Source: Hafnia paralvei ATCC 29927 (GTDB taxonomy: Bacteria > Pseudomonadota > Gammaproteobacteria > Enterobacterales > Enterobacteriaceae). From it: 64,000 bases of DNA. The notes below the pieces were generated by a model, which saw only the letters and a list, made by a program, of their open reading frames with translations, was not told the origin of the DNA and made no database searches. The position numbers were made by a program, and so were the translations under genes. Location: assembly GCF_001655005.1 (NCBI RefSeq), contig NZ_LXET01000059.1:11337-75336 (forward strand), in the 5' to 3' direction. This document shows positions 18,586 to 27,024 of this stretch, one piece after another; position 1 is the first letter of the stretch; each line of letters opens with the position of its first letter.

Positions 18586-19833
18586 ATGAAAATACTGCGT
18601 CATTACGGTTTTACTATTTGCTTACTGCTAGGGATTATTCTTGGTGGCTTATCCGGCATCATTTTCGGAGAAAAAGCGGCGATCGTGCAGCCAATCGGCG
18701 ATCTATTTCTTAATCTGATGTTTGTCGTCATCGTGCCGCTCGTGTTCCTCAGCATTTCATCGTCAATTGCAGAAATGAAGCAAATGGCCCGGCTCGGGAA
18801 AATCATGGGGACGGTCTTTGCCGTATTTCTTAGCACCGCGCTCATTGCCGCCGTTATCGCCTTCATTGGCACCCAAATTTATAATCCATTCCAAAACGTA
18901 GACGTCAGCACGCTGATTGCCCATTTGCCACCTGCGCCAGATTCGCACGGTAAAAGTTTGGGAGAAATCATCGTGAATACGTTCACAGTGCCTGACTTCC
19001 TGCAGTTGTTTACTAAATCCAGCCTTCTGCCGTTGATTGTTTTCTCGGTGCTGCTTGGTTTGGCGACCTCAATGTCAGGTGAAAAAGGCCAGCCAGTGGC
19101 TGATTTTCTTACCGCAGGTACGACCGTTATTCTGCGCATGGTCAAGATTATCATGTACGCCGCACCTGTCGGTTTAGGCTGTTACTTTGCCGCCACCGTA
19201 GGTCACTTAGGTCCACAAATTATCAATGGCTACCTGAACGCGTTTCTGTTGTATCTGATGCTAACGGTTATCTACTTCTTCGGCGCAAATACGCTGTATG
19301 CCTTCGTGGCCGGCGGAAAACTTGGCGTCAAAGTCTTCTGGTCAAACGTTTTGACTCCAGCGATTACCGCCGTGGCAACGTCATCAAGCGCAGCCTGTAT
19401 TCCAGCCAATCTGGTCGCAACGAAGAAAATGGGAGTACCCGATGATATCGCTGAAACCGTGATCCCTTTGGGCGCTAACACCCATAAAGATGGCTCGGTC
19501 ATTGGTGGCATCATCAAAATTGTGTTTCTGTTTACGCTGTTCCATAAGGATATGAGCGATCCCATGAACATCGCAGCCATTATCAGCGTGGCATTCTTAG
19601 TCGGTGCGGTCATGGGCGCAATCCCCAGCGGGGGTATGACGGGCGAGCTGATGATTTGCTCAGTCTTTGGCTTCTCACCAGAACTGGTCGGTACCATCAT
19701 GATTATCAGCACAATCATCGACGTTCCAGCCACGCTGCTGAACTCCACTGGTAATACCGTGTGCGCCATGATGGTCACTCGGTTTGTGGAAGGAAAGGAT
19801 TGGCTAAAACGCAGGGTATGTATTCAGGGTTAA
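18586..19833 (+). CDS. Dicarboxylate/amino acid:cation symporter (DAACS family)
   Basis: 415 residues from the ATG at 18586; the frame extends upstream but the first 34 codons are not membrane-like and are probably untranslated. About eight hydrophobic segments and re-entrant loops of the glutamate-transporter fold are visible. The serine-rich motif is TSSSAACIP and the cation/substrate motif is PLGANTHKDGS, where most family members have a form like PLGATINMDGT. It therefore takes up an organic acid or amino acid with sodium or protons; the substrate is not predictable. The ribosome site is weak. A terminator follows at 19903-19933. I do not recognise an E. coli K-12 orthologue. Confidence 0.82.
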   Translation: MKILRHYGFTICLLLGIILGGLSGIIFGEKAAIVQPIGDLFLNLMFVVIVPLVFLSISSSIAEMKQMARLGKIMGTVFAVFLSTALIAAVIAFIGTQIYNPFQNVDVSTLIAHLPPAPDSHGKSLGEIIVNTFTVPDFLQLFTKSSLLPLIVFSVLLGLATSMSGEKGQPVADFLTAGTTVILRMVKIIMYAAPVGLGCYFAATVGHLGPQIINGYLNAFLLYLMLTVIYFFGANTLYAFVAGGKLGVKVFWSNVLTPAITAVATSSSAACIPANLVATKKMGVPDDIAETVIPLGANTHKDGSVIGGIIKIVFLFTLFHKDMSDPMNIAAIISVAFLVGAVMGAIPSGGMTGELMICSVFGFSPELVGTIMIISTIIDVPATLLNSTGNTVCAMMVTRFVEGKDWLKRRVCIQG

Positions 19834-19902
19834 CTCCACAATAAATCTGTGGATTTCTATATAGTATCGTACTTCCGGTTTGAGAGAAGAACCAAATCAA
19901 AC

Positions 19903-19933
19903 AAAAATGCCACCCCAAGGGATGGCATTTTTT
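19903..19933. terminator. Bidirectional terminator between the symporter gene and pgi
   Basis: AAAAATGCCACCCC, AA, GGGATGGCATTTTTT: long stem with one mismatch and A/T flanks on both sides, 27 bases after pgi ends on the other strand. Confidence 0.88.
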
Positions 19934-19960
19934 ATACTTGAATTTACCCCATTAACTCGC

Positions 19961-21610
19961 TTATGCGCGCCACTTTTTGAAACGGTTAATCAGCGCATTG
20001 GTTGAGCTATCGTGGCTTTTCACGTCTTCACTACCGTTCAATTCAGGCAGGATACGGTTAGCCAGTTGTTTGCCCAGCTCAACGCCCCACTGGTCGAACG
20101 TGAAGATATTCAGGATTGCACCTTGGGTGAAGATTTTGTGTTCGTATAGCGCAATCAACAGACCCAAACTATATGGCGTGATTTCACGCAGCAGAATGGA
20201 GTTGGTCGGGCGGTTACCTTCAAACACTTTAAACGGCACGATGTGCGCCACTTCAGCCGCCGTTTTACCTGCTTTAGCAAACTCCTCTTCCACTTCTTCA
20301 CGCGATTTACCGAAAGCCAAAGCTTCGGTCTGAGCAAAGAAGTTGGATAACAGCTTGCTGTGGTGGTCTCCCAACGCATTGTGGCTAATCGATGGAGCGA
20401 TGAAGTCGCAAGGAACCAGTTTAGTCCCCTGATGGATTAGCTGGTAGAAGGCATGCTGACCATTAGTCCCTGGTTCGCCCCAGATAATTGGACCTGTTTG
20501 ATAGGTGACTGGATTGCCGTTACGGTCAACGTATTTACCGTTGGACTCCATATTCCCCTGCTGGAAATAGGCTGGGAAACGATGCATATACTGGTCATAT
20601 GGCAGAATGGCTTCAGTTTCAGCACCGAAGAAATTGTTGTACCAAATACCGATCAGCGCCAACTGCACCGGCAGGTTTTGTTCAATCGGTGTATTAGCAA
20701 AATGCTGATCCATCGCATGTGCGCCGCTCAGCAGCTGTTCAAAGTTATCGAAACCAATGCTCAGCGCAATAGACAGCCCGATAGCGGACCATAGGGAATA
20801 ACGACCGCCGACCCAATCCCAGAATTCAAACATGTTGGCAGTATCAATACCAAACTCGCTAACCGCTTTGCCATTGGTAGACAGCGCCGCGAAATGTTTA
20901 GCAACGTGGGCTTCATCACCAGCAGACTTCAGGAACCAGTCACGTGCGCTGTGAGCGTTAGTCATGGTTTCTTGTGTGGTAAAGGTTTTTGAAGCCACGA
21001 GGAACAGCGTGGTTTCTGGATTTAACGTTTTTAGCGTTTCGGCAATATGAGTACCATCGACGTTGGAAACAAAATGCATGTTCAGATGGTTTTTGTAGGG
21101 TTTCAGCGCTTCGGTCACCATGTATGGGCCTAAGTCAGAGCCACCGATACCAATGTTCACTACGTCGGTAATGGTTTTGCCGGTGTACCCTTTCCACTCT
21201 CCACCGATCACACGCTCGCAGAACTGCTTCATCTTCGCCAACACCGCATTCACTTCAGGCATCACATCTTTGCCATCGACGATAATTGGCGTATTGCTGC
21301 GGTTACGCAGAGCGATGTGCAGCACGGCGCGATCTTCAGTACGGTTAATCTTTTCGCCCGCAAACATGGAGGCTATCGCCCCCTGCAAATCCGTTTCTTT
21401 CGCTAAAGCCTGCAGCTTTTCGAGGGTCTCTGTGGTAATGCGGTTTTTAGAAAAATCGACCAGCATTTGGTCATCAAAGGTAGCAGAGAACTTAGAGAAG
21501 CGGTCGGCATCTTGAGCGAACAGATCGCGCATCTGCACAGATTTCATTTGCTCGAAATGCTGCTGCAGAGCATGCCAGGCAGCGGTTTGACTAGGATTGA
21601 TATTTTTCAT
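19961..21610 (-). CDS. pgi: Glucose-6-phosphate isomerase
   Basis: 549 residues, the E. coli length. Cytoplasmic glycolytic isomerase (glucose-6-phosphate to fructose-6-phosphate). Family blocks are intact: NIGIGGSDLGPYMV, the sugar-phosphate loop SKTFTTQETMTN, EPGTNGQHAFYQLIHQG with the active-site His, and FDQWGVELGKQLA with the active-site Lys. Monocistronic. The 273 bases upstream to the antiporter coding region are A/T-rich and hold the divergent promoters; no specific site was identified. Confidence 0.98.
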   Translation of the reverse strand: MKNINPSQTAAWHALQQHFEQMKSVQMRDLFAQDADRFSKFSATFDDQMLVDFSKNRITTETLEKLQALAKETDLQGAIASMFAGEKINRTEDRAVLHIALRNRSNTPIIVDGKDVMPEVNAVLAKMKQFCERVIGGEWKGYTGKTITDVVNIGIGGSDLGPYMVTEALKPYKNHLNMHFVSNVDGTHIAETLKTLNPETTLFLVASKTFTTQETMTNAHSARDWFLKSAGDEAHVAKHFAALSTNGKAVSEFGIDTANMFEFWDWVGGRYSLWSAIGLSIALSIGFDNFEQLLSGAHAMDQHFANTPIEQNLPVQLALIGIWYNNFFGAETEAILPYDQYMHRFPAYFQQGNMESNGKYVDRNGNPVTYQTGPIIWGEPGTNGQHAFYQLIHQGTKLVPCDFIAPSISHNALGDHHSKLLSNFFAQTEALAFGKSREEVEEEFAKAGKTAAEVAHIVPFKVFEGNRPTNSILLREITPYSLGLLIALYEHKIFTQGAILNIFTFDQWGVELGKQLANRILPELNGSEDVKSHDSSTNALINRFKKWRA

Positions 21611-21943
21611 AGCGACGCCTTTATGCTTGAGAATAAAAGAGAGTTTGTTCTTCAGACATGTGTTCTTGTGAAAATCGAGACAAGCAAGCTACCGAACTCG
21701 GCGGTTCCATGAAAACCGGAATGACGACGGGCAGGTACTGAGTCATCTTTTCCCAACGATTTATCAAATTGTATCCTTTTCCCCTCCGGTTGCGATCACT
21801 TTTGTTGCGATAGTTGAAAACTGTTAATCCCTTTTCACACCTGATACTGACTCCATTCAGCCAAATCCTCACATTGCGCCATAATGTTGCTAAACTGTCA
21901 TGATAACCATCTGTTTTTGTTAATCGTTTCTAAGGTTCATATC

Positions 21944-23746
21944 ATGGAGCTATCAACACCATTAATGCTGGTCATTATTGGCATCAGTTCACTTGCGGCC
22001 CAGTGGCTCGCTTGGCGATTGCGCATTCCGGCTATTTTACCTCTGCTACTGATCGGTATTACGTTAGGCCCAGTGACACATGTCATTGCCCCCGACGCCC
22101 TGTTTGGCGAACTGTTGTTCCCTCTGGTTTCACTCTCGGTTGCCATTATTCTGTTTGAAGGCTCACTCACCCTGCGTTTTGAAGAAATTCGTGGGCTAGG
22201 TGGCGTCGTTCGTAATCTCGTTAGTATCGGTATGCTCGTGACCTTTGCCATCATTTCAGTTTCTTGCTGGTGGCTGTTGGGTTTTTCCGCCGAACTTTCG
22301 GCACTGGTCGGTGCCGTCACCGTCGTGACCGGGCCAACGGTTATCGCACCATTGATGCGAGTAGTTCGTCCTAAAGCAAGTATAAACCGTGTACTTCGAT
22401 GGGAAGGGATTGTGATCGATCCCGTCGGTGCAATTTTTACGGTACTCGTCTTTGAATTCATTGTGTTACGCCAAAATTCGGAGGCTTGGACACATCTATT
22501 CGTGACCTTTGGCAAAACCGTCGTACTTGGCCTGTTAATCGGTGCGCTATTTGGCTATGTACTTGGCATTGCCTTACGGAAAGTGTGGATCCCACGCTAT
22601 CTGCAAAATCTCGCCGTACTGGCCGTGATGCTCAGCGCATTTGGATTCTCTAACGCCGTTGCAGAAGAATCCGGCCTGCTTGCGGTTACCGTCATGGGAA
22701 TATGGCTGGCTAACATGCGAGATGTTGATATCAGCGATATTTTGGCGTTCAAGGAAGAGTTGTCAGCTATCTTAATTTCCGCGCTGTTTATCATTCTGGC
22801 TGCACGCTTAGATATTGGTGCATTGTGGGCGATGGGATGGCCGCTGGTTATCGTTTTGCTTATCGTGCAGTTTGTTGCGCGTCCATTATGTATTGCCGTC
22901 TCCACCGCCGGTTCCTCGCTACGATGGCAAGAGAAAGCGCTGCTTTCATGGATTGCGCCTCGCGGTATCGTTGCAGCAGCCGTCAGCTCATTATTTGCCC
23001 TCACGCTACAACGAATGAACTACCCCGAAGCGGATAAACTGGTTACCGTTGTCTTTGCCGTAATCATTGGCACCGTGGTGCTGCAAAGTTTAACCAGCGC
23101 CCGACTCGCTCGTTGGCTTGGCGTTCAGCAGCAAAAGCCGCGTGGAGTGCTCATTATTGGCGCCAACACCGTTGCGCGAGCCGTAGCTCAGGCACTGATG
23201 AAGCTAAAAATTCCCGTCATGGTGACGGACAGCAGTTGGGAATATTATCGTCAAGCGCGCATGGACGGAATTCCCGCTTATTATGGTCATGCCTATTCGG
23301 AACATGCTGAAAACTATCTCGATCTTAGCGATACGGCTCAGGTACTGGCGCTCTCACCCAATCGGCATCAGAACGCGCTTGCGGTTTATCACTTTGGCCA
23401 TATCTTCGGCGAGCGAAAAGTCTTTTCCATCCGTTCCAGCGCCCAGCTAAAAGGCCGCTCTAACGGTGAAAGCAGCCGTTTTCGTCGCCATGAAATTCTG
23501 TTTAATCATGAGGCCACTTACTCACGCCTGAGTACATTATTAAGCAAAGGTGCCGTAATTAAGGCCACCAAGCTCAACGAAAACTTTGGTTGGGTTGAGT
23601 ATCTGGAAAAACATCAAGGCGTCATACCACTATTTGCGCAAAAAGAGGATGGCTCACTTCAGCCCGTGAATGAAAACAGCGTGCCTGCCATGCCCTGTAC
23701 GTTAGTTGCGCTGGTTCAAGGGGAACACGTAACCCCCTCAAACTAA
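21944..23746 (+). CDS. CPA1-family cation:proton antiporter with C-terminal TrkA-N-like domain
   Basis: 600 residues from the ATG at 21944, which has TAAGG 8 bases upstream; the frame opens at 21884 but that extension is not needed. Residues 1-400 are about twelve membrane spans of the NhaP/CPA1 type, with the ion-site motif EGIVIDPVGAIF (Asp in IDP) and the acidic LFEGSL segment. From about residue 405 a soluble Rossmann-like domain (GVLIIGANTVARAVAQALM) looks like a TrkA-N nucleotide-binding regulator. Likely exchanges Na+ or K+ for protons under pH or salt stress; the ion is not predictable. Lies between pgi and lysC; not an E. coli K-12 gene I can name. Confidence 0.85.
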   Translation: MELSTPLMLVIIGISSLAAQWLAWRLRIPAILPLLLIGITLGPVTHVIAPDALFGELLFPLVSLSVAIILFEGSLTLRFEEIRGLGGVVRNLVSIGMLVTFAIISVSCWWLLGFSAELSALVGAVTVVTGPTVIAPLMRVVRPKASINRVLRWEGIVIDPVGAIFTVLVFEFIVLRQNSEAWTHLFVTFGKTVVLGLLIGALFGYVLGIALRKVWIPRYLQNLAVLAVMLSAFGFSNAVAEESGLLAVTVMGIWLANMRDVDISDILAFKEELSAILISALFIILAARLDIGALWAMGWPLVIVLLIVQFVARPLCIAVSTAGSSLRWQEKALLSWIAPRGIVAAAVSSLFALTLQRMNYPEADKLVTVVFAVIIGTVVLQSLTSARLARWLGVQQQKPRGVLIIGANTVARAVAQALMKLKIPVMVTDSSWEYYRQARMDGIPAYYGHAYSEHAENYLDLSDTAQVLALSPNRHQNALAVYHFGHIFGERKVFSIRSSAQLKGRSNGESSRFRRHEILFNHEATYSRLSTLLSKGAVIKATKLNENFGWVEYLEKHQGVIPLFAQKEDGSLQPVNENSVPAMPCTLVALVQGEHVTPSN

Positions 23747-23751
23747 CATTT

Positions 23752-23800
23752 TATTAGCATGGCTTATCAACTCTCCGGTAGGCCATGCGCACTGCTAATA
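23752..23800 (+). terminator. Stem-loop after the antiporter gene
   Basis: TATTAGCA...TGCTAATA outer arms with inner TGGC/GCCA arms, beginning 6 bases after the stop. No T-run, so this is a structured 3' end or weak terminator. Confidence 0.5.
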
Positions 23801-23964
23801 ACAGAGTCATTCGCTATTAAATTATATTATTCAAGAAGATATAACTTAACATTCGCCGTTGTAACTTATTCCCTTTCAAATTGAAAATAGCTCATGTTAA
23901 TGACGTTGACATAACTTCAATAAGTCGCTATTTCTAAAAACCTACTTGTACATCACGTGTACAA

Positions 23965-24176
23965 GCCAGAAGAGGCGCGTTGCTCAGGTAACGTATCGAA
24001 GGAGCCGGTTTCCACATCCCTAATGTTTAGGGAGAAACGATACGCAAGGGGATGTGACGCCGAGACGCAGCAGCCCACCGGAGAAACTGCTACGTCGGCT
24101 ACAAGGGCTGAATCCCTTGGGCTGTCACCTCGATTCTCTGTATTCCGGGGGATCGGCAAGGTGGGGCGCTTCTGGG
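23965..24176 (+). ncRNA. Lysine riboswitch (L box) of lysC
   Basis: Closing stem P1 pairs GCCAGAAG (23965-23972) with CTTCTGG (24169-24175). Inside are the conserved L-box pieces AGAGGCGCGTTGCTCAGGTA, AAGGAGCC, GACGCCGAG, CGGCTACAAGGGCTGAAT and GGGCTGTCACC, in the order found in the E. coli lysC leader. An 8-bp perfect hairpin (CTTGTACA-TCACG-TGTACAAG, 23945-23965) abuts the 5' side of P1. Lysine binding is expected to reduce lysC expression by hiding the ribosome site and exposing RNA to decay. ORFs called through this leader are not real genes. Confidence 0.95.
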
Positions 24177-24296
24177 TGTATCGTAGCTTTAATCCCTACG
24201 TCTGCTCCCGTATACCGCTCTCTCCTTGTGCCAAGGTAATGGAATTTCTAGCCCGATTAACTGAATTAACGCGGGCTTCCCTGACACGAGGCTTAT

Positions 24297-25646
24297 ATGA
24301 AAAATACCATCGTCGCAAAATTTGGCGGCACCAGCGTGGCTAACGCTGACGCGATGCAAAACAGCGCCAATATCGTTCTTTCCAACCCGAATGTGCGCGT
24401 GGTGGTGTTATCTGCCTCTGCGGGTGTCACCAATTTACTGGTTGAACTGGCTGACGGCTGCGATCAAGAGAAGCGTCATTACGTTATCGATGAAATTCGC
24501 CGTATCCAATACAGCATTCTTGATTCACTCCATCAGCCAAGCGTACTGCGCGAAGAAATCGATCGTATGCTGGAAAATATCGCCATGCTGTCAGAAGCCG
24601 CAGCTCTGGCGACGTCTCCGGCCTTAACAGATGAATTAGTCAGCCACGGCGAGCTGATGTCGACCTTGCTGTTCGTGGAGCTACTGCGCCAGCGCGACGT
24701 CAATGTCGAATGGTTTGATGTGCGTAAAATTATGCGCACCAACGATCGTTTTGGTCGCGCCGAGCCAGACACGCACGCGCTCTACGAATTAGCGCAGCAA
24801 CAGCTAGTGCCGCGTATTCAAGATGCCATTGTCATTACTCAAGGCTTTATTGGCAGCGAAAGTAAAGGCCGTACCACCACGCTTGGGCGAGGTGGCAGCG
24901 ACTATACCGCGGCATTGCTAGGCGAAGCGTTGAATGCTGCGCGTGTTGATATCTGGACAGACGTTCCCGGCATTTATACCACCGATCCACGCATCGTATC
25001 GGCAGCGCGCCGTATCAGCGAAATTGGTTTCTCCGAGGCCGCTGAAATGGCCACCTTCGGTGCCAAAGTTTTACATCCCGCCACATTATTGCCTGCGGTT
25101 CGTAGCGACATCCCCGTTTTCGTCGGTTCAAGCAAGGATCCTTCGGCCGGTGGCACCTTAGTGTGCAATAAAACCGAGCAACCGCCGTTGTTCCGTGCGC
25201 TTGCTCTGCGTCGTAAACAAACGCTGATGACGTTACACAGCCTGAACATGCTGCACGCCCGTGGTTTCTTGGCCGAGGTATTTGGGATTTTGGCGCGCCA
25301 CAACATCTCCGTCGATTTGATTACTACGTCTGAAGTCAGTATTGCCTTAACGTTAGACACCACCGGCTCGTGCACGAGCGGTGCCAGCTTGCTGACAACC
25401 TCTCTGCTGACTGAGCTCTCCTCCCTTTGCCGAGTAGAAGTAGAAGAAAATCTGGCGCTGGTGGCACTTATCGGTAACAAGCTCTCTTCCGCCTGTGGCG
25501 TTGGCAAAGAGGTTTTCGGGGTCATGGAACCGTTCAACATCCGTATGATTTGCTACGGTGCCAGCAGCCATAACCTCTGCTTCCTCGTTCCCGGTGAAAA
25601 TGCCGAAAACGTGGTGCGCGCGCTACACACCAATCTCTTCGAGTAA
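24297..25646 (+). CDS. lysC: Lysine-sensitive aspartokinase III
   Basis: 449 residues, the E. coli length. Cytoplasmic enzyme phosphorylating aspartate, the entry to lysine, threonine and methionine synthesis. N-terminal kinase signature KFGGTSV (residues 8-14), catalytic region TTLGRGGSDYTAALLGEAL, then two ACT domains from about residue 310 (the allosteric lysine site, TTSEVSIALTLD). GAGG lies 5 bases before the ATG. Preceded by the lysine riboswitch, so feedback acts on both RNA and protein. Confidence 0.98.
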   Translation: MKNTIVAKFGGTSVANADAMQNSANIVLSNPNVRVVVLSASAGVTNLLVELADGCDQEKRHYVIDEIRRIQYSILDSLHQPSVLREEIDRMLENIAMLSEAAALATSPALTDELVSHGELMSTLLFVELLRQRDVNVEWFDVRKIMRTNDRFGRAEPDTHALYELAQQQLVPRIQDAIVITQGFIGSESKGRTTTLGRGGSDYTAALLGEALNAARVDIWTDVPGIYTTDPRIVSAARRISEIGFSEAAEMATFGAKVLHPATLLPAVRSDIPVFVGSSKDPSAGGTLVCNKTEQPPLFRALALRRKQTLMTLHSLNMLHARGFLAEVFGILARHNISVDLITTSEVSIALTLDTTGSCTSGASLLTTSLLTELSSLCRVEVEENLALVALIGNKLSSACGVGKEVFGVMEPFNIRMICYGASSHNLCFLVPGENAENVVRALHTNLFE

Positions 25647-25670
25647 CCCTTCCTCTGCCGCTCCGGCCTT

Positions 25671-25691
25671 CCCGCCGCGCTCTGCGGCGGG
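25671..25691. repeat. GC-rich stem-loop after lysC
   Basis: CCCGCCGC, five-base loop, GCGGCGGG, 24 bases after lysC; no T-run. Probably a 3'-end stabilising hairpin or weak terminator before panS, which starts 73 bases further on. Confidence 0.55.
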
Positions 25692-25764
25692 GAAATCAGT
25701 ACCTGTTGTTCATTCTTATAAATTTCCAATAACACACATCACAACATACTAAAAAGGCCTAATC

Positions 25765-26715
25765 ATGCTGGCATTATTTACACGTTTATTCCCTCTGTGG
25801 GCAGTTTTGCTGTCTATCTCTGCCTATTTCACGCCAACCACATTTACGGGGATAGGGCCCTACGTTAGCTCGCTACTGATGCTCATCATGTTTACCATGG
25901 GAGTTACACTAAAAATTGATGATTTCAAACGTGTGCTATCTCGACCTGCCCCCGTTGCAGCCGGCATCTTCCTGCATTATCTGGTGATGCCGCTAGCAGC
26001 GTTTCTGCTCGCGAAAGCCTTCCATATGCCGCCAGATTTATCTGCCGGCATGGTTCTCGTCGGCAGCGTCGCCAGCGGCACGGCATCAAACGTGATGATC
26101 TACTTAGCCCGTGGAGACGTGGCGCTTTCAGTCACCATTTCGTCATTCTCAACGCTGGTAGGCGTGTTTGCGACGCCTCTGCTGACGCGTTTATACGTTG
26201 ATGCCACCATTAGCGTAGATATCATGGGAATGTTAATCAGCATTCTACAAATTGTGGTCATTCCAATCGCCGCCGGTCTGGCCATTCACCACATGTTTAG
26301 CAAACTCGTCGCACGCATTGAACCTTTCCTGCCTGCTCTATCAATGGTGTGTATCTTAGCTATCATCAGCGCAGTGGTTGCAGGAAGCCAAAGCCATATC
26401 GCCTCGGTTGGCCTGATGGTGATCGTCGCAGTTATCTTGCATAACAGCATCGGACTGCTCAGTGGATACTGGGGAGGTCGTTTGTTCGGTTTTGACGAGT
26501 CCACTTGCCGTACTCTCGCGATCGAGGTTGGAATGCAAAACTCGGGTCTAGCGGCCACGTTAGGTAAAATTTACTTCTCACCGCTTGCTGCACTGCCCGG
26601 CGCACTGTTCTCTGTATGGCACAACCTGTCTGGTTCTCTATTGGCAGGATACTGGCAGGGACGCCCTACCGGAGATGAGAAAGAGAACAAAAAAGTGGTG
26701 TCACCGGAGAGTTGA
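25765..26715 (+). CDS. panS: BASS-family transporter, PanS-like (ketopantoate/pantoate)
   Basis: 316 residues with nine to ten hydrophobic segments. It belongs to the bile acid:sodium symporter superfamily: MFTMGVTLKIDDFKRVL, LVGSVASGTASNVMIYLARGDVALSVTISSFSTL and IEVGMQNSGLAATLGKIYF are its typical motifs. The closest characterised type I can recall is Salmonella PanS, which imports ketopantoate and pantoate; the sequence cannot prove the substrate. An independent gene 118 bases after lysC, convergent with metH across a large palindromic element. Confidence 0.75.
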   Translation: MLALFTRLFPLWAVLLSISAYFTPTTFTGIGPYVSSLLMLIMFTMGVTLKIDDFKRVLSRPAPVAAGIFLHYLVMPLAAFLLAKAFHMPPDLSAGMVLVGSVASGTASNVMIYLARGDVALSVTISSFSTLVGVFATPLLTRLYVDATISVDIMGMLISILQIVVIPIAAGLAIHHMFSKLVARIEPFLPALSMVCILAIISAVVAGSQSHIASVGLMVIVAVILHNSIGLLSGYWGGRLFGFDESTCRTLAIEVGMQNSGLAATLGKIYFSPLAALPGALFSVWHNLSGSLLAGYWQGRPTGDEKENKKVVSPES

Positions 26716-26742
26716 GTCTCATCTCCAGTCTGTATCGCATTT

Positions 26743-26994
26743 GTGTAAGGTTCCGCCCGCCAGTCAATACCGAGCTTCATGTGACATTGGTTTAGGCGTA
26801 CGGGCTAGGGGCGCCAGCAGAGATGATGGCGGTAGGTCGAGGGCGCACAGGATGTGCGCTCTGAGACCGGTCGGCCAAACGACTCGGTAAAAAGCGCCGG
26901 AGTCGATAGGTTGCGCGCTGGCAACCTATCGTCGGGAGCCTTCGGTAAAAATTACATGTAAGCTCGGGCTCGACTGGCTACCGAAACCTTACAC
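26743..26994. repeat. 252-bp imperfect palindromic element between panS and metH
   Basis: The ends are a terminal inverted repeat: left arm 26743-26782 (GTGTAAGGTT... ending CATGT) and right arm 26954-26994 (ACATG... ending AACCTTACAC), 33 of 40 positions matching with one gap. Inside are two strong hairpins: AGGGCGCACA-GGA-TGTGCGCTCT (26840-26862) and GATAGGTTGC-GCGCTG-GCAACCTATC (26905-26930). It fills the gap between convergent genes and encodes no protein. It resembles an ERIC-like or miniature inverted-repeat unit in plan, but I do not recognise its sequence, and no target-site duplication is obvious. Confidence 0.72.
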
Positions 26995-27024
26995 TGCCCC
27001 CACAAAACCCAAAACGATGTTCTG

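Noticed and set aside
23957..24343. 128-codon ORF upstream of lysC
   Set aside because: It lies in the lysine riboswitch and runs into lysC in another frame; the RNA structure explains the sequence.
26743..26994. ERIC sequence
   Set aside because: It is palindromic and intergenic and shares the short string GAGCTTACAT, but the rest of the ERIC consensus is absent and the length is twice as great.
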